64,000 nt of DNA from Dimorphilus gyrociliatus (lineage: Eukaryota > Annelida > Polychaeta > Dinophilidae): the NCBI GenBank assembly GCA_904063045.1, contig CAJFCJ010000006.1, positions 4,604,408-4,668,407 of the forward strand, written 5' to 3'. Positions 36,191 to 48,238 of the stretch are shown piece after piece. The stretch's first letter is position 1, and every line of letters starts with the position of its first letter. The notes beneath the pieces were generated by a model that saw only the letters and a list, made by a program, of their open reading frames with translations, searched no databases and had not been told where the DNA came from. The position numbers and the translations under genes were made by a program.

Positions 36191-36260
36191 CGCCCCGTTC
36201 AAAAGCAAAATCGCCCCGCGACTGGGCGGAGATTTTTGTCCGGATAGAAATGGGCGGAGC
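36191..36260. promoter_or_regulatory. GC-box cluster upstream of Olig
   Basis: CGCCCC at 36191-36196 and 36212-36217, and GGGCGGAG at 36224-36231 and 36252-36259. These are four Sp/KLF-type GC boxes in 70 bp, in both orientations, ending about 50 bp before the Olig start codon. The surroundings are otherwise AT-rich, so this is likely the core promoter. Confidence 0.6.
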
Positions 36261-36311
36261 TTAAGGTGTTGAACAGTTGAACACTTTTCATTCCATTCCT
36301 TTGTATCGACA

Positions 36312-36818
36312 ATGGAACATTTTGAAGAGCGTTTTTCTGATGAAGACGAAGTTTCAAGTAGTCAAAAGAGGCGTTCAAAGAGGAAAGACTCGGAAGGAAG
36401 AAGAGAAGAAGATGTTCAAAGGCTTCGCCTGAAGATTAATTCTAGAGAGAGAAAACGTATGCATGATTTAAACTCGGCACTCGATGGTCTTCGAGAAGTT
36501 ATGCCATATGCTCATGGACCCAGCGTACGAAAATTATCAAAGATCGCAACTTTACTTTTAGCCAAAAACTATATATTAATGCTATCTAACAGCCTCGAAG
36601 AAATGAAAAAGCTTCTAAACGATGCATATGGTAGCAGAACGCATGTGCCTCGTTCTCTGCCACCTTTGACGCTGGTACCTGCTGCCTTGGAACCTGGGCA
36701 ATCCTTTCAAACGCCACCCGTCATTCCACCGGTCTCTCAGCCTCAATCCACTGGTCAGCCCCTTGCTGCGACAGCGCCGTTAATACCCTTATCTACTTGG
36801 CCGTTCCCGCTGAAATAA
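36312..36818 (+). CDS. Olig: Olig-family bHLH transcription factor
   Basis: 168 residues in one exon. The bHLH domain (about residues 37-100) has the Olig signature: basic region [18 protein letters not shown], then [18 protein letters not shown] and [17 protein letters not shown], nearly identical to vertebrate Olig2/3. The N terminus is acidic then Lys/Arg-rich. The short C terminus is Pro-rich ([13 protein letters not shown]) and lacks the long tails of vertebrate Olig proteins (about 270-330 residues). The family acts in the nucleus on E-box DNA as homo- or heterodimers and specifies motor neurons and glia in vertebrates. A neural role here is inferred. Being intronless is normal for Olig genes. 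AATAAA at 36849-36854 follows the stop by about 30 bases. Confidence 0.95.
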   Translation: MEHFEERFSDEDEVSSSQKRRSKRKDSEGRREEDVQRLRLKINSRERKRMHDLNSALDGLREVMPYAHGPSVRKLSKIATLLLAKNYILMLSNSLEEMKKLLNDAYGSRTHVPRSLPPLTLVPAALEPGQSFQTPPVIPPVSQPQSTGQPLAATAPLIPLSTWPFPLK

Positions 36819-38642
36819 GTTTGTGGAATGTTATCTAAGAATATAGAAAATAAAAAGTACCGGTTTATCCGTATTTCGTACATGCTTGTTTATTGTTAGA
36901 GGAAATATCAAAATATATTTAATACGTTATTCTTACAGAGAAATCTCTTTAGGCTATTTATTCATTGTTTACAATATGTTGTATAATAGTACAAAAAAGA
37001 TGGAGGATGAAATGTAACCATCTGTCGTTCTCGTCTATTTCGACGCTCAGCGGGATTGTCGAAATTCGTTTAGTTTTTCCGGGTGAAGGCGATGGCACGC
37101 ATTCGGCAATCTTTTTCCGCCTCGTCGCCCAACAGGACGAAAGAAAGGAGTCAATCGGGGCTGAGACGCTCACCTGCCGCCGTCCCCGCATTGGGTCAGG
37201 GGTTAAAAATCGAAAGGTGGCAATTTCTTAGCCGTCTCTCGCCGAACACAGTAATTAAATAGGCTCGAAAAAAATCCCTAATCTGGAATCTCCCAACAAA
37301 GCGCCATCTGTTAGTTTAAATAATTACAACCTATTTTTTCTTTTTGTATATTCGGTAAGCGTTTATTGATGGACACTTAGAAATCAGAGTGAATAAGCCG
37401 CTACTTAATAATATTATATCTTTTGGTGAAAAATAAGGCCATCTCCTGTATGAATGCCTTTGTTGACATTGATTAAAAGTAGCTTAGCGTTAGAAAAAGT
37501 GTCATAAGCAAAGAGGTAAATCACTCGTCCTATCTAGGCACACGCCAGTAGAATATTGGACGGTCGTAAACCCTTTTTAGTAACGCTCCAGTCAAGCCAC
37601 GGATGGTAATTGATTGCTTGGACGTTACATAAATGCAGTCGTCCTTCAATAACAAAAAAGAACGCTTCTCGAACCTTTCCACCCATTTCCTATATATTTT
37701 CCGCCACCTTGATCTCACTTACACTGCCAGTGGCCTGATCAGCAATACAATAAAATTGTCCTTGTAACTGACACGTAGTGGTCTTTCAGGATCTTGAGAT
37801 AGAATAAAAGAGTCAACCTTCCTTCCTGCATAGTCGGAAAACACACGACCTTCATTTCCCCTTTAGGAGCCCTGCCAATTGTTATTATTTTACGGTCTAT
37901 GACGAATAATCTACTAAGTAAAACGTAACCGTTATCTAGATGAATTATTGTTATTGTTTTTCTAGGGGGATAATTTTTAGGTCTTCGCAAATTGCTATTT
38001 GTCTCCTTTTCCAGTCAATTATAGCGAAAATTCTCTTCCCCTCTCCGCCTCTTCCCAACAGACAGACAGACAGACAGACATTACAAGGATTTGAATCAAT
38101 CCAGTTCGTCTTATCTTCCATTACCCATTCGAAATCTTGGAAAAGGTCAAAGTGGAGATGAGCTCTATCTTCTTTCCATATTCTTCAATATTCTTATATT
38201 TCAATATTCTAATAACTTAAATATAATATACTTTCCATAATGTTTAAAAATTAAAATCAATATTTGTCTGCAGTATATAACATGTAAACTTAGTCTATCA
38301 ACTTGGCTGTATCTATAATCCATTGACTCCTTGACTCTTTCATATTTCTGAAATCAGTGGGATGGAAATAAAATGGGAAACCAGGTGTGCGCATTCCATA
38401 ATAGTATTCTTGTAAAAGATTGTAAATTCTCTCCATCCAGGTCATTTGACGTTCGATAAGCTCTTGTAAAATTTCTATTACTTTGATAGCCTTTTAAAAA
38501 TAACTCTGTATTATTTTACACTAAGGAAAGGAATGATTAAAAATAGAAAAAAAATGAAAAACAATATAAAGATGGAGGTTGACTATATTTATTTTGTATA
38601 TTTGCTATAATTTAATATATTAGTACATAGATAGTATATACA

Positions 38643-38687
<45 letters not shown>

Positions 38688-38774
38688 TTGTATGAATAAG
38701 GATCGTAAACTAGGTCTATCATAAAGAAAAAAAATTAAAAATAGACTTTTGATAAACGCATTATAATACAGTAA

Positions 38775-38805
<31 letters not shown>

Positions 38806-40880
38806 AGCGGTCTTATTTGTTTTTTGTAGTATTCTTACTCTTTTTTTTCTGTTTTCGTGTTTTTATAGTCTCTGGAATGTATATAAGACGTGCATAATTA
38901 AATATCATGCATATCTAATTGATATTTTCTCCTGTACTAAAACTATTAATAGATTAATAGATAAGTAATAAAATACTTGTAAAAAAGAAATGGTCCTCTT
39001 GATAAACTCATATATAAATATAATCTGTTCAGTATGTATATGTATTTATATATATACACGTAGGCCTAATTAAAATATTGAAATCTTTAAGTGAGAGATA
39101 TTAGTACCAGTATTGATTTCCTATTGAGATAGTGACTTAAAAATGTGTCTATCTTGTGACATTATAGAAAAGAAACTTAAGAAGGTAGAATTAAATTTCG
39201 CGTTCATAATTGAAGCCTTTTGAAAAGGAAAAGAAAGAAAAGCTTTACCTTGTATAGCTAGCCATCGATAACGTTTATATTGCTGTAACATTCTTTTTTC
39301 AAATGTTATTCTACTGAAAATCTTAACTTTACTTCCAATTTACTCTTTTCAACTTCCTCCTTCCGACATTCTAATAATATATCCAATTTATATACTTGTT
39401 TATAGCAACAATCTATATAGTCTCTCTCTTTCTATTAAGCAATTACAAGAAATAGTATAGTCTAAGAGTTAAGTCAATTAATAAAAATTATATATGGCGA
39501 TATTTTATAATAATTTACCTAGAAACTTTAACTATTTATCCAAATATTGAATATTCAGCCGTATCGGAGAAATTATCGATCACGTGACATTTGTGGGCAT
39601 AAGGTACCTTGGGACAGTCTAGACTACGAGAAACGCAACAGGTGGAGCATAAAGAAACCGTCGATCGTTTGCGCTGTTTGCAGTCTAAAACGCTAGGTAA
39701 GTTTTTTTTTGTTTGATTTATACGTTTTGGTGAATTTATTTCGTTACGTCTTAAAGTAATTATATTAGGGAAAGACAAAGAAAGAAATGGAGAGAGAGAG
39801 AGATAGGGAGAATGAGAGAGAATCGATGTATAGTTAGGCAATGTCGATTGATTAGAAATTATAAATGTTTTTCTTCAACTTTCCCTTTCGCCTCTAGTCA
39901 TTAAGAATGAAGGATAATTAATAACCTCTCAATAACTCTCTCAGGCACAAAGGGTAAGAGTTTTTTCAACGGTATTCACCGTTAGCATTCCTTATACGAC
40001 AAAGTGTTGATGGACTATAATATGACCGTTGCATACTTAATTTACAATTGAAATATGGAAACCATTCGCTAAAGTTATCATTTTCGGTAAAAGATACGCT
40101 AAGATTGTTAAATTTTTTGCGTGATGTTTTGTTTCTTCTGTATACGGCGTACATAAACACAAATGTAGCCATAACATATTTAATATCATAGACTTCCAAG
40201 AAAAATTTAAGTAATATTAATAAAACAAATATAACTTTTACAACCTATTAATATAGAAAGAACAATAGTTAAAAGGAGGATATTCAAAGGTCAAAAATAT
40301 TGTCAAGTTTTATCCGCACGCAAGTAAAAATTGGCCTAATATAGGCTTAATTGTAATAGAAAATTGCAAAAACTGATAAGACAGAGTAGACATACGAACA
40401 GTCTTTAAATAAAGTGTAAAACTTGTTTTACATGGAAACAAGACTTTCAAGTTTAATTTTTATTTAATATACAAGAATTAATGAGATCCTCCAACTGCAA
40501 TTTCTGCAACCACGCTATCTATTTGTCAGAAAAAACTTATGCATGCATGCTTTTAGCGTGTAAACATAGTTATAATAACAATATATTTTCATAGAATCTC
40601 ATTAAATCCATATTATACATACAAAACTGCCTTATTCAGCGTCGTCACGTTTTAATAGCAATTCAAGACCCTTTCCCAAGCCGGACAATCAATAGACGCC
40701 CTAACGCGCGCATGCGCTAGAAAAAGAAATATAAACGGAGGGTTGGTGCGAAGTTTCACGAATTGATTAATATATACGGATAAGATAAGCTGAATGCGAT
40801 AACACGGAGCGAGTAAATTTGAGATTGAAAGCTACAAGTAGCGGCAGTAGACGAATTGCGGTTGGACCGCAAAGCGCAGT
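36819..40880. other. Intergenic region between Olig and the class B GPCR gene
   Basis: Contains the short Olig 3' UTR, a CpG-rich block at 37040-37240, a minus-strand coding-like stretch at about 37540-37990 that I could not resolve, and a (CAGA)n run near 38061-38080. A TA microsatellite (38637-38684) and a CT run (38774-38806) follow, then AT-rich DNA with one TCACGTGA at 39580-39587. The 5' UTR and promoter of the GPCR gene should lie just before 40881. Confidence 0.5.
38637..38684. repeat. (TA)n microsatellite starting with TATACAGTATA
   Basis: About twenty TA units preceded by a TATACAGTATA word. Confidence 0.9.
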
Positions 40881-43186
40881 ATGCGAATTTTGCTGTTTAC
40901 TGTCTTTTTTGGATATGTACAGCCAATATGTAGAGATCCGTGGTTCAAGGATAAACCAGAGATTTTTGCCAGGAAAACGTGTGGTAAATGTTTTGATCAT
41001 CTCTTCTCGAGAAAGGGTATTCTTGACTTGAATGTAACCGGTCCGTATTACCTACAAAGACTCAATATTACCTATGAACCTGTAGCTGGAAAAGATTCTA
41101 TAGTCTGTAGGAAATTTTTGAATAAAGACGAATGCCGCAAATGGACGACATGTTGCGAAACAGCTCGCAAGTGTTGTCTGATGCAAATGAATGAAAGAAA
41201 ATTCAAAGAAAATGACTGTCCCGCTACATGGGACGGAATCGCATGCTGGCGGAGAACAAGCGGTGGAAGAACGGTTAGCCAAAAATGTCCAATGTATTTT
41301 GCTAACGAATGGACATTCTGGAGGAGTCCAAGGGCCAAGAAGACATGTTTTGATAACGGAACATGGTTAACTCATCCAACATACGGAAATGAGTGGACTG
41401 ACTTTAACGAGTGCCACGATACAAAGGTATATATTTATATATTGTATTTACACTCGGGAAAATCTAGTTTGTTTACAGTATGATATAAAGATAATGAAAA
41501 TAGGCCTTTATGTAGAATTTGCCGGGCAATCCATCAGCATATCGTCACTCTTATTGAGTATCTTTCTAATCTTCTTAATAAAGAATCTACGCCAATCTTT
41601 ATTGAATACCGAAGGAAATCGTTTACATATTAACCTTTTCTTCGCCATGCTCTTCTCCTCCATAGCGAGAACTGCAACGAATATTATGGTTTTTGACCGT
41701 TTTCAAAATATAAGAAAACCTGCCGATACTTTTATGGCGGCTCATCCAAACTGGTGCAGATTATTGCATGTCAGCGAACAGTATGGTTATAGTTGCGTCT
41801 ACGGAGCAATGCTCTGCGAAGGCGTCTATTTATATAAAAGAATTTCTAAAGTAATGCAGATTGTTCAAGCAGAATCGCTAATGAAATATATTCTCTTTAC
41901 GTGGAGTAAGTATCTTTTTAATAAAGTTAATAGGACGCTCTCGTAATTTTTCCGTATTATTACTTTCCTTATTCTTTTCAATCTCTTTTTCAATATGTAT
42001 TATCCTTCACGTCTATTTGTTTTTCCTCTCTACATTAAAACGTATATTTCTCGTTTTTTATTAATTCGAACGCCATCTACAGTTTGCCCCGTTCTTACTG
42101 TTGGAACTTATTCGATTGTTATGTTAGTTAAAGAAAAAGGTAACAGGTGTTGGACGGTGTCCTCTTCTCCATCTCTGCATAATTTTCAGTACATTCAACA
42201 CGTCCCCAATATGATCTTTCTCACGGTAAGCTGTTTACTTTCTTAATCAATTTTTATCCTTTCTCTTCCTCATTCTTGTTTGATAAATAGATTCATTTTA
42301 ATAGAAAAAAAACTATCAAATAAAGAAATAAAAATCGTATTTGATTTAATATTTCATTTTATTCCTTTTTACAGTTAAATACCTTCTTTTTAATCCGAAT
42401 CGAGTACATTCTCTGCACCAAACTACGATCAAACGTCAGTGATTCGAGAATTTACGCCCTAAGGTTCTTTTTTTTCATTTTTACCATTTCACTTATCCTA
42501 AGCAGGGAAAAAAAACTAACATAAAAGGGACAAATTATAAAAATAAGGAGAAGTAATTTTTTTTATTTTTGAGTACCGTTCAGAGAGACTTTTACTATTC
42601 TCTCTCTCATTTATCATTCTCTTTTTGTTTCGTACAATTGCATACAAATATATGCTTTTTGCTTATATATCTAACTGTATTTACTGTTTTTAATAGGCGA
42701 GCACTCAGAGCTACTTTCTTCCTCATTCCGGTTTTTGGAATACAATTCTTCTTCATTCTCTACACTCCAAAATTTTATCCTCCATATCAAGTGATTGCAA
42801 GCATTGTTCAGAGCAGTCAAGTACGTAAGATTGAACAAATAAAAGTATACAATGTATCTCTTTAAAATATTAGATAATATTAACAGAGCTTTATCTATTT
42901 TAACATTTTAATAATCCATATCTCTTTATTAGATGTTACAACTAAAGAAATAAGCTATATAGCAACATCTATACAGTACATAAACTATTGTATAATTTCA
43001 ATATCATATAAGTCTGTTTTAATAATAAAAATAATGCCGTACAATTAACTATATGGAAGATTATTTTTATTTGTTTATAATAATATTTGTAGCATCTGTC
43101 GGAATTGCCAATCCGACAAAAAACTATTTTTATAAAATTATAGAAAATTAAATATAATGCAAGAATTAAGTTAGGATATATTATTC

Positions 43187-43218
<32 letters not shown>

Positions 43219-43552
43219 GAGTGTGTGTGTTTAGAGAGAGAGAGAGAGAGTGAGTGAGTGAGTGAGTGAGAAAAAAAGAGTTAGTAAGTGAGATAATATA
43301 AAGTTTCAAGTACAAACACAAGTCTAATATTCTTACTAAAGAATTTACTAATGAAAAAAATAACATTCCTATCGAGATAATCTTTTTTATTAATGAATAA
43401 AAGTTTCTTTCATAATATTTAATTAAGGAGAAAGACAAAAAGAAAGCACATTAAAACTTTTACTTATTGGAATAATAGATGTAGTAAAATCAATAAATAA
43501 ACAACGCTTTATTGGTTATTAGATACGAATATTTTGTATAATATAGTATAAA

Positions 43553-43589
<37 letters not shown>

Positions 43590-43884
43590 TATATATATAT
43601 AGAAATTATTTGATTCACCTTAAACTGTAAAATGATTCTTTTTTTATAGGGTTTCTTGGTTGCTACTTTGTACTGCTTCACCACTAAAGAGGTTCGTTTT
43701 ATACTTACTCGTTTTCTATTCTTCTTCAGAAATCTCTCATTAAATTAAACTTGTTTATGTACTATATATATACAGTATATATATATATACAGTATGTTAT
43801 ATAATTTAATTATACACTTTAAATAATTTTAATTTTCTTTTTTCTCCTTTTGCTTTCTACTTCTACCCTCTTCCTTCCTTTCTC

Positions 43885-43933
<49 letters not shown>

Positions 43934-44698
43934 TATTACTCAAAACTCCCAATCAAAACAAACAAACAATTACTAAAAAGCATAAACCAGTTAAAAGATC
44001 AAACAAACAAATAAAAGTTATACTAAAATACAACGTTTTCCGTAAGTATTTGGCATGATGGAGACGTCTGTTCTTTATCTATCTATTCCTCGTTCTCTCT
44101 TTTTTTTCTTTCTTTCTTCTTTCAATGCTCTGCCTAACTATCTCTTTCTCTTTTACTTTTGTTCTATTACTCTATACCATTTTTTTCTTTTAATTGCATG
44201 GTAAATGTCTGAGTTATTGGTATGTTTTCTTTTTTGTTTCTTTTAAACATCATTCGGACAAGTGAAGAAATGTTCAAGAATAATGTTTCAAGTTCTTTTA
44301 GTTTGCTTTCATTTATAGAGTTACGGACTTAAAAGACCCTTTTTCATTAGGTGTGCGATGCTAGAAGAAGAGCGTTCGAAAATTGCCGGAAAGCGTCACG
44401 AGAGGCCCGAAAAGAGTCCCAAATGTCCATGACGAGGCTGTCTAGGTTATCAGTCGATTTTAATAGATCGAAGAAAGTTAAACCTAGTCTACCAGATTTA
44501 ATACGACATTATATGAATAGAAGGCAATCGAGGAGTTCCCAACAATCAACTTCCTCAACGACAACCGATATCGAATCGGAAACAGCGTCGCACAAATTAT
44601 CCGAACTGTCCGAACGATATCCCTTAAAACCGATCGTCGAAGCGGAAAACTCTTCCGGAGAGCGACATCTGACGGCTGAAAACGTCAAACTGAACTGA
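40881..44698 (+). CDS. Class B (secretin-family) GPCR, calcitonin/DH31-receptor-like
   Basis: Exons: 40881-41426, 41479-41905, 42083-42225, 42375-42463, 42697-42820, 43650-43691, 44351-44698; 572 residues. A signal peptide (MRILLFTVFFGYVQP) leads into a Cys-rich ectodomain. This ends in a hormone-receptor domain with CPATWDGIACWRR and FDNGTWLTHPTYGNEWTDF. The W..HP..N.W spacing is typical of calcitonin/CGRP-type receptors. Seven membrane segments follow. TM3/ECL2 Cys partners are present (NWCRLLHV, NRCWTVSS). TM5-TM6 contain RRALRATFFLIPVFGIQF and TM7 contains QGFLVATLYCFTTKEV, all diagnostic of class B. The cytoplasmic tail is about 115 residues, basic then Ser-rich. These receptors bind peptide hormones and usually couple to Gs/cAMP. 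The ligand is unknown; a DH31/calcitonin-like peptide is my best guess. The GLLSS-type motif before TM7 is ASIVQSSQ. AATAAA lies at 44935-44940. Confidence 0.93.
42821..43649. other. Large GPCR intron filled with simple repeats
   Basis: The 829-nt intron before the TM7 exon holds a TA run (43193-43218), a GA/TGAG tract (43232-43270) and another TA run (43556-43590). No coding signal was seen. Confidence 0.7.
43232..43270. repeat. (GA)n followed by (TGAG)n microsatellite
   Basis: agagagag units pass into five tandem gtga/tgag tetranucleotides. Confidence 0.85.
43881..43931. repeat. (TC)n then (TTTC)n microsatellite
   Basis: A pure pyrimidine tract of tc dinucleotides followed by tttc tetranucleotides inside the last GPCR intron. 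Confidence 0.9.
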
Positions 44699-45070
44699 CA
44701 AACACCGACTGTTTTTGTTGTTTTCTTCTTTCTCTTTGGCGTTTTATATACATGTCTCGCGTGTAAACATATGCTTGAAACGTGCGCGCATATAATATAA
44801 CATTAGCATATATACAGAAACGGGTGGGTTAGCCGAAATAATACGAGTATAGCGGGGGCGAAAGGCGAAAGAGAATGAGCAGAAGTACATGGGGGCAGGT
44901 GTGTGCCAGAAACGGACTTCCTATAAAAAAAATGAATAAAAACCTCTCTTCTCTTTAGCTTTCATATAACTTTTCATATCTTGTTTATTTAAATAAACAT
45001 ATTTATTAAATGTTTAAATTAACAACTTGGCAATTTTTCACACAATATATAAACTATATATCTAATACTA

Positions 45071-45101
<31 letters not shown>

Positions 45102-45566
45102 TTAGAATATATGCTGTAATCTACTGAGATATATACTTTATATATATATATATATTAAGATATACTATACATAAATATATGTATATACTGTATAACCTGT
45201 ATATATTATATACTTAAGCATATTTATATATACTATATAAAGCATACCGTTGATATACATATGTATATATATTTAGTATTAATGCATCTCTCTCTCACTC
45301 ACTGTCTCTCTCTCTCTCTCTCTCTCTCTCGCTCTTTTTCACTCTCTCTCGTCTACTTTCTTTTTTTAAAATAAAAGAAATTTTTCTCAGCTATATAGAT
45401 CTAGGCCTACCTTTTTAAAAAGCGTGGGTAAAGCGGCAGCTGTCACAGGCCTTTATGTACTGGAGAACTTTCATAAACGATTATTATTTGCGGTAGGTCG
45501 CTCGAAGTCGAGAATTGTGCTTCCAGAGCGCCGTCTGCCGGTAACGCGGAAGAGAAAAAAGCGGGG
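44699..45566. other. Intergenic region between the GPCR and kexin-like protease genes
   Basis: GPCR 3' UTR with its poly-A signal, then TA tracts (45068-45101, 45139-45156), a CT run (45307-45330) and a TAGGCCTA word at 45402-45409. The last 90 bp before the protease ATG are GC-richer and probably hold its 5' UTR. Confidence 0.6.
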
Positions 45567-48238
45567 ATGGAATTGCGGCCACAGAAGGGAGCTATGCTTG
45601 CCGTTCTCGCCGCATTTTTTGCCCTCCATATCGGTAACGTAAGGATGAGTCAAAACGAGGTTAGACCAACTTAATATTTTTTTTCTTTACTAAGGCCTAT
45701 TCATATATCATTATGTTTCTATATTTGTATAGGACCTTACGCAATCATTCAACGATCCAATGTGGCCGAAAATGTGGTACTTGGTAAGGAAATGTGTTTT
45801 TACCACTAAACTTTCTTACTTTTTTCTACTTCTCTGTCTCTCTCTCTCTCTCTCTCACTTTCTCCATATTCTTCTTACTCCTCTGACTCTTCTTACACTT
45901 CTCTTTTACTCTCGCGCTGAATTCTTCTACCTCTTTCTCACTTTCATCCAATCACTCCTTTATCTATCAATCTATCTATCTATCTACCTATCACTCATTC
46001 CTCTTATTTTCCTCGGCAAATTTAATACCCTATTACTTTTCATTCATTGCGTTTTCTTTTCTTTTAGCGAAATGTTGCGCAATTAATTCTTTTATTTATA
46101 CTGTACACTTTATCTAATTATCTTATCTACGAAGCTCTGATTTACTGCAGCGACAACAAAGTGGCATGCGAATAGCCGAGGCTTGGCAAAGGCTCGGTGT
46201 TTCAGGAAAGAATACAACTATAGCTGTAGTTGATGATACATTAGATGTAACCAATAAAGAGTTAAAGAGGAGGATATTGAGAAATCATGACGTCACGGAT
46301 AACGTCACCAACAAACCGGAAGATGAAAGAAGGTGGACTCATGGTACAGATGTTATGTCAGTGGCGGCAGGGGAGGGTAATAATTCGTACTGTGGAGTGG
46401 GTGTTGCCTATGAAGCTTTTCTGATAGGTATTAACCCTCTTAGCGCGGAGAAAGTGGACGAAAAAATGTCAAGGGCTTTTCGAATTGCTGCTGCAGAGAG
46501 TGATATCGCCGTAGCAGCTTGGGGACCTGAGCCGCACGTGTATTCGGGACCCAAAGAATCGCTGAGAATAGCTTTAAAGCAAGCGGAAACCGCCAGGGAC
46601 GGTCGCGGTCTAATAATTGTGCATGCGGCCGGAAACGGTGGTTATAATGACGATTGCGCTTACGACGGTTACTCAACATCACCAATCATGCTTAGCGTCA
46701 CTTCTGTCTATAAGTCGCTTAAGAGACCTCTGTATAACGAAAAGTGTTCCTCAGCCTTGATTACTGCCTACACATCGAGTGTTTCGAGATACGATAATAA
46801 CTTGGATAGTTTAGTATGGACATCAGGATCGGGATCAAACGGTGGCTATTGCAAAAATGACTTTTCCGCTACATCAGCCTCAGCTGCTCTAATAACCGGC
46901 GTCTCCTCCCTATTAATAGACGCTAACCCAGCGTTAAGCTGGCGAGACGTTCAATATATTTTCGCGCTTACTGCCCGTGTCTTTGGAGAAATGGAGAGTG
47001 TTAGTTTTCAATTTAACTCTGCAGGATTGGCCTTTAATAAATTCTTTGGATTCGGTTTGGCCGATGCTTACGGGGCTGTAAGACTGGCTCTAAGTTGGCC
47101 AGGAGTGGGTCCGAGAAAAAACTGCTCAATTACTTCGTTGAACACCCATTCCAATTCAACATTCCGTGTCCGTATTTCCGCCATCAATTGCCTTGTTCGA
47201 TATGTCGAACATGTCACTCTTGCTCTTGATTTAAAGTCATCGAGTCGACAAAATCTAAGAGCGACAATAACTTCTCCATCAGGTATTACATCGTCCATTT
47301 TAAGCGGTATTGTCCCTGATACAAAGGTGAAAAACATCGATCTTAATTTTAGTTCCAAAGACAATGCTAACTGGCCTTTTATGACTGTTCACTTTTGGGG
47401 AGAAAAAGCGTTAGGTGATTGGATAATAAGAGTTGAACCGAAATCCTCTTTTTCTAACTTTGTATCAGCTACCTTATCAATTTACGGAACGGATGTTGAA
47501 GCGCCAATATATCTTCGTTCTTGTAGACTTGAAGATGACAGCGAAACTGAAGACATAACATTCAAGGACATGTTTGGCGTGTGGGTGTCCTTAACTGACA
47601 ATCGTCGATTGCAGATAAAAAGAAAAAAACTACCTCAAGCATGTCATCGATGTGTGTGTCCAACTGCAGAGTTCTTTGAAGATGGTAAACTTGATTCTTC
47701 GAAGTTAACTTTTGCGTCAGGATACGCTAGAGATTTATTTAACAAGTCATCTTTACATTTTTATCCAGTTATTTACAGTGATTTAACAATAATAGTTGAT
47801 ATTGATTATTCTGAAAAAAATATGATTATAGTCAATTTTTCCACCGGAAATAATACAAGAAAATTGAAGATGAGAAAAGAAAACCGAGTAAATTTACAGG
47901 AAACAACTAATGTCGATAAAACACAAACCGAATCAATACAAACCGAGTCGACGTTAACATCGACAGCGTCAACATCGTCAACACTGTCAAGAACAAGGCA
48001 GTCAGAGACAACTAAAAATATTGTTATCAGTTCATCCAAAGCACCGAAGACAATTTACGAACATTCTAACGAATTTCATTACTATCTCATTATTATCATA
48101 TTCTTATCACTCGTTATTGCCGCATTAGTAATTTCGTTGATTATCGTAACAGCTAAGGTGAAGAGGTTAGAAAAGAGAAAAAAAAGACAAGGGAATGATG
48201 TTCATTTACATCTATTCAAAAATGTTAACGTACTCTAA
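45567..48238 (+). CDS. Divergent kexin/proprotein-convertase-like subtilase, membrane-anchored, without a propeptide
   Basis: Exons: 45567-45659, 45733-45783, 46151-48238; 743 residues. A signal peptide (MLAVLAAFFALHI) is followed almost directly by NDPMWPKMWYL, which in convertases marks the start of the mature enzyme. The roughly 80-residue inhibitory propeptide is absent. An S8 domain follows with Asp76 (VVDDTLD), His112 (RRWTHGTD), oxyanion Asn210 (AAGNGGY) and Ser290 (SATSASAA). A P domain comes next (LRATITSPSG, WPFMTVHFWGE, LGDWIIRVEP), then a Thr/Ser-rich stalk, a membrane helix (IIIIFLSLVIAALVISLIIV) and a basic tail. All four catalytic residues are kept, but the usual GTSASAP motif reads ATSASAA and DDGIE reads DDTLD. 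The mature-domain layout is that of a furin/kexin type I membrane protein of the secretory pathway. Whether it is active is unknown. Introns are 73 and 367 nt, too small to hide a propeptide exon after the signal peptide. Confidence 0.9.

Larger units (their letters stand above)
34693..36311. other. Intergenic region between the nicotinic receptor gene and Olig
   Basis: Starts with the receptor 3' UTR, in which CGCCATCT lies at 34802-34809. It then contains a TA microsatellite (34827-34865), a 14-bp perfect palindrome ATGGCACGTGCCAT at 35035-35048 and a short (TTG)n run near 35296-35311. The final 120 bp hold GC boxes of the Olig promoter. No supported gene was found. Confidence 0.55.

Noticed and set aside
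42130-42195. Possible tiny intron in the second extracellular loop of the class B GPCR
   Set aside because: Reading straight through keeps the conserved Cys-Trp pair and a loop of reasonable length; removing the candidate 33 nt would make the loop too short.
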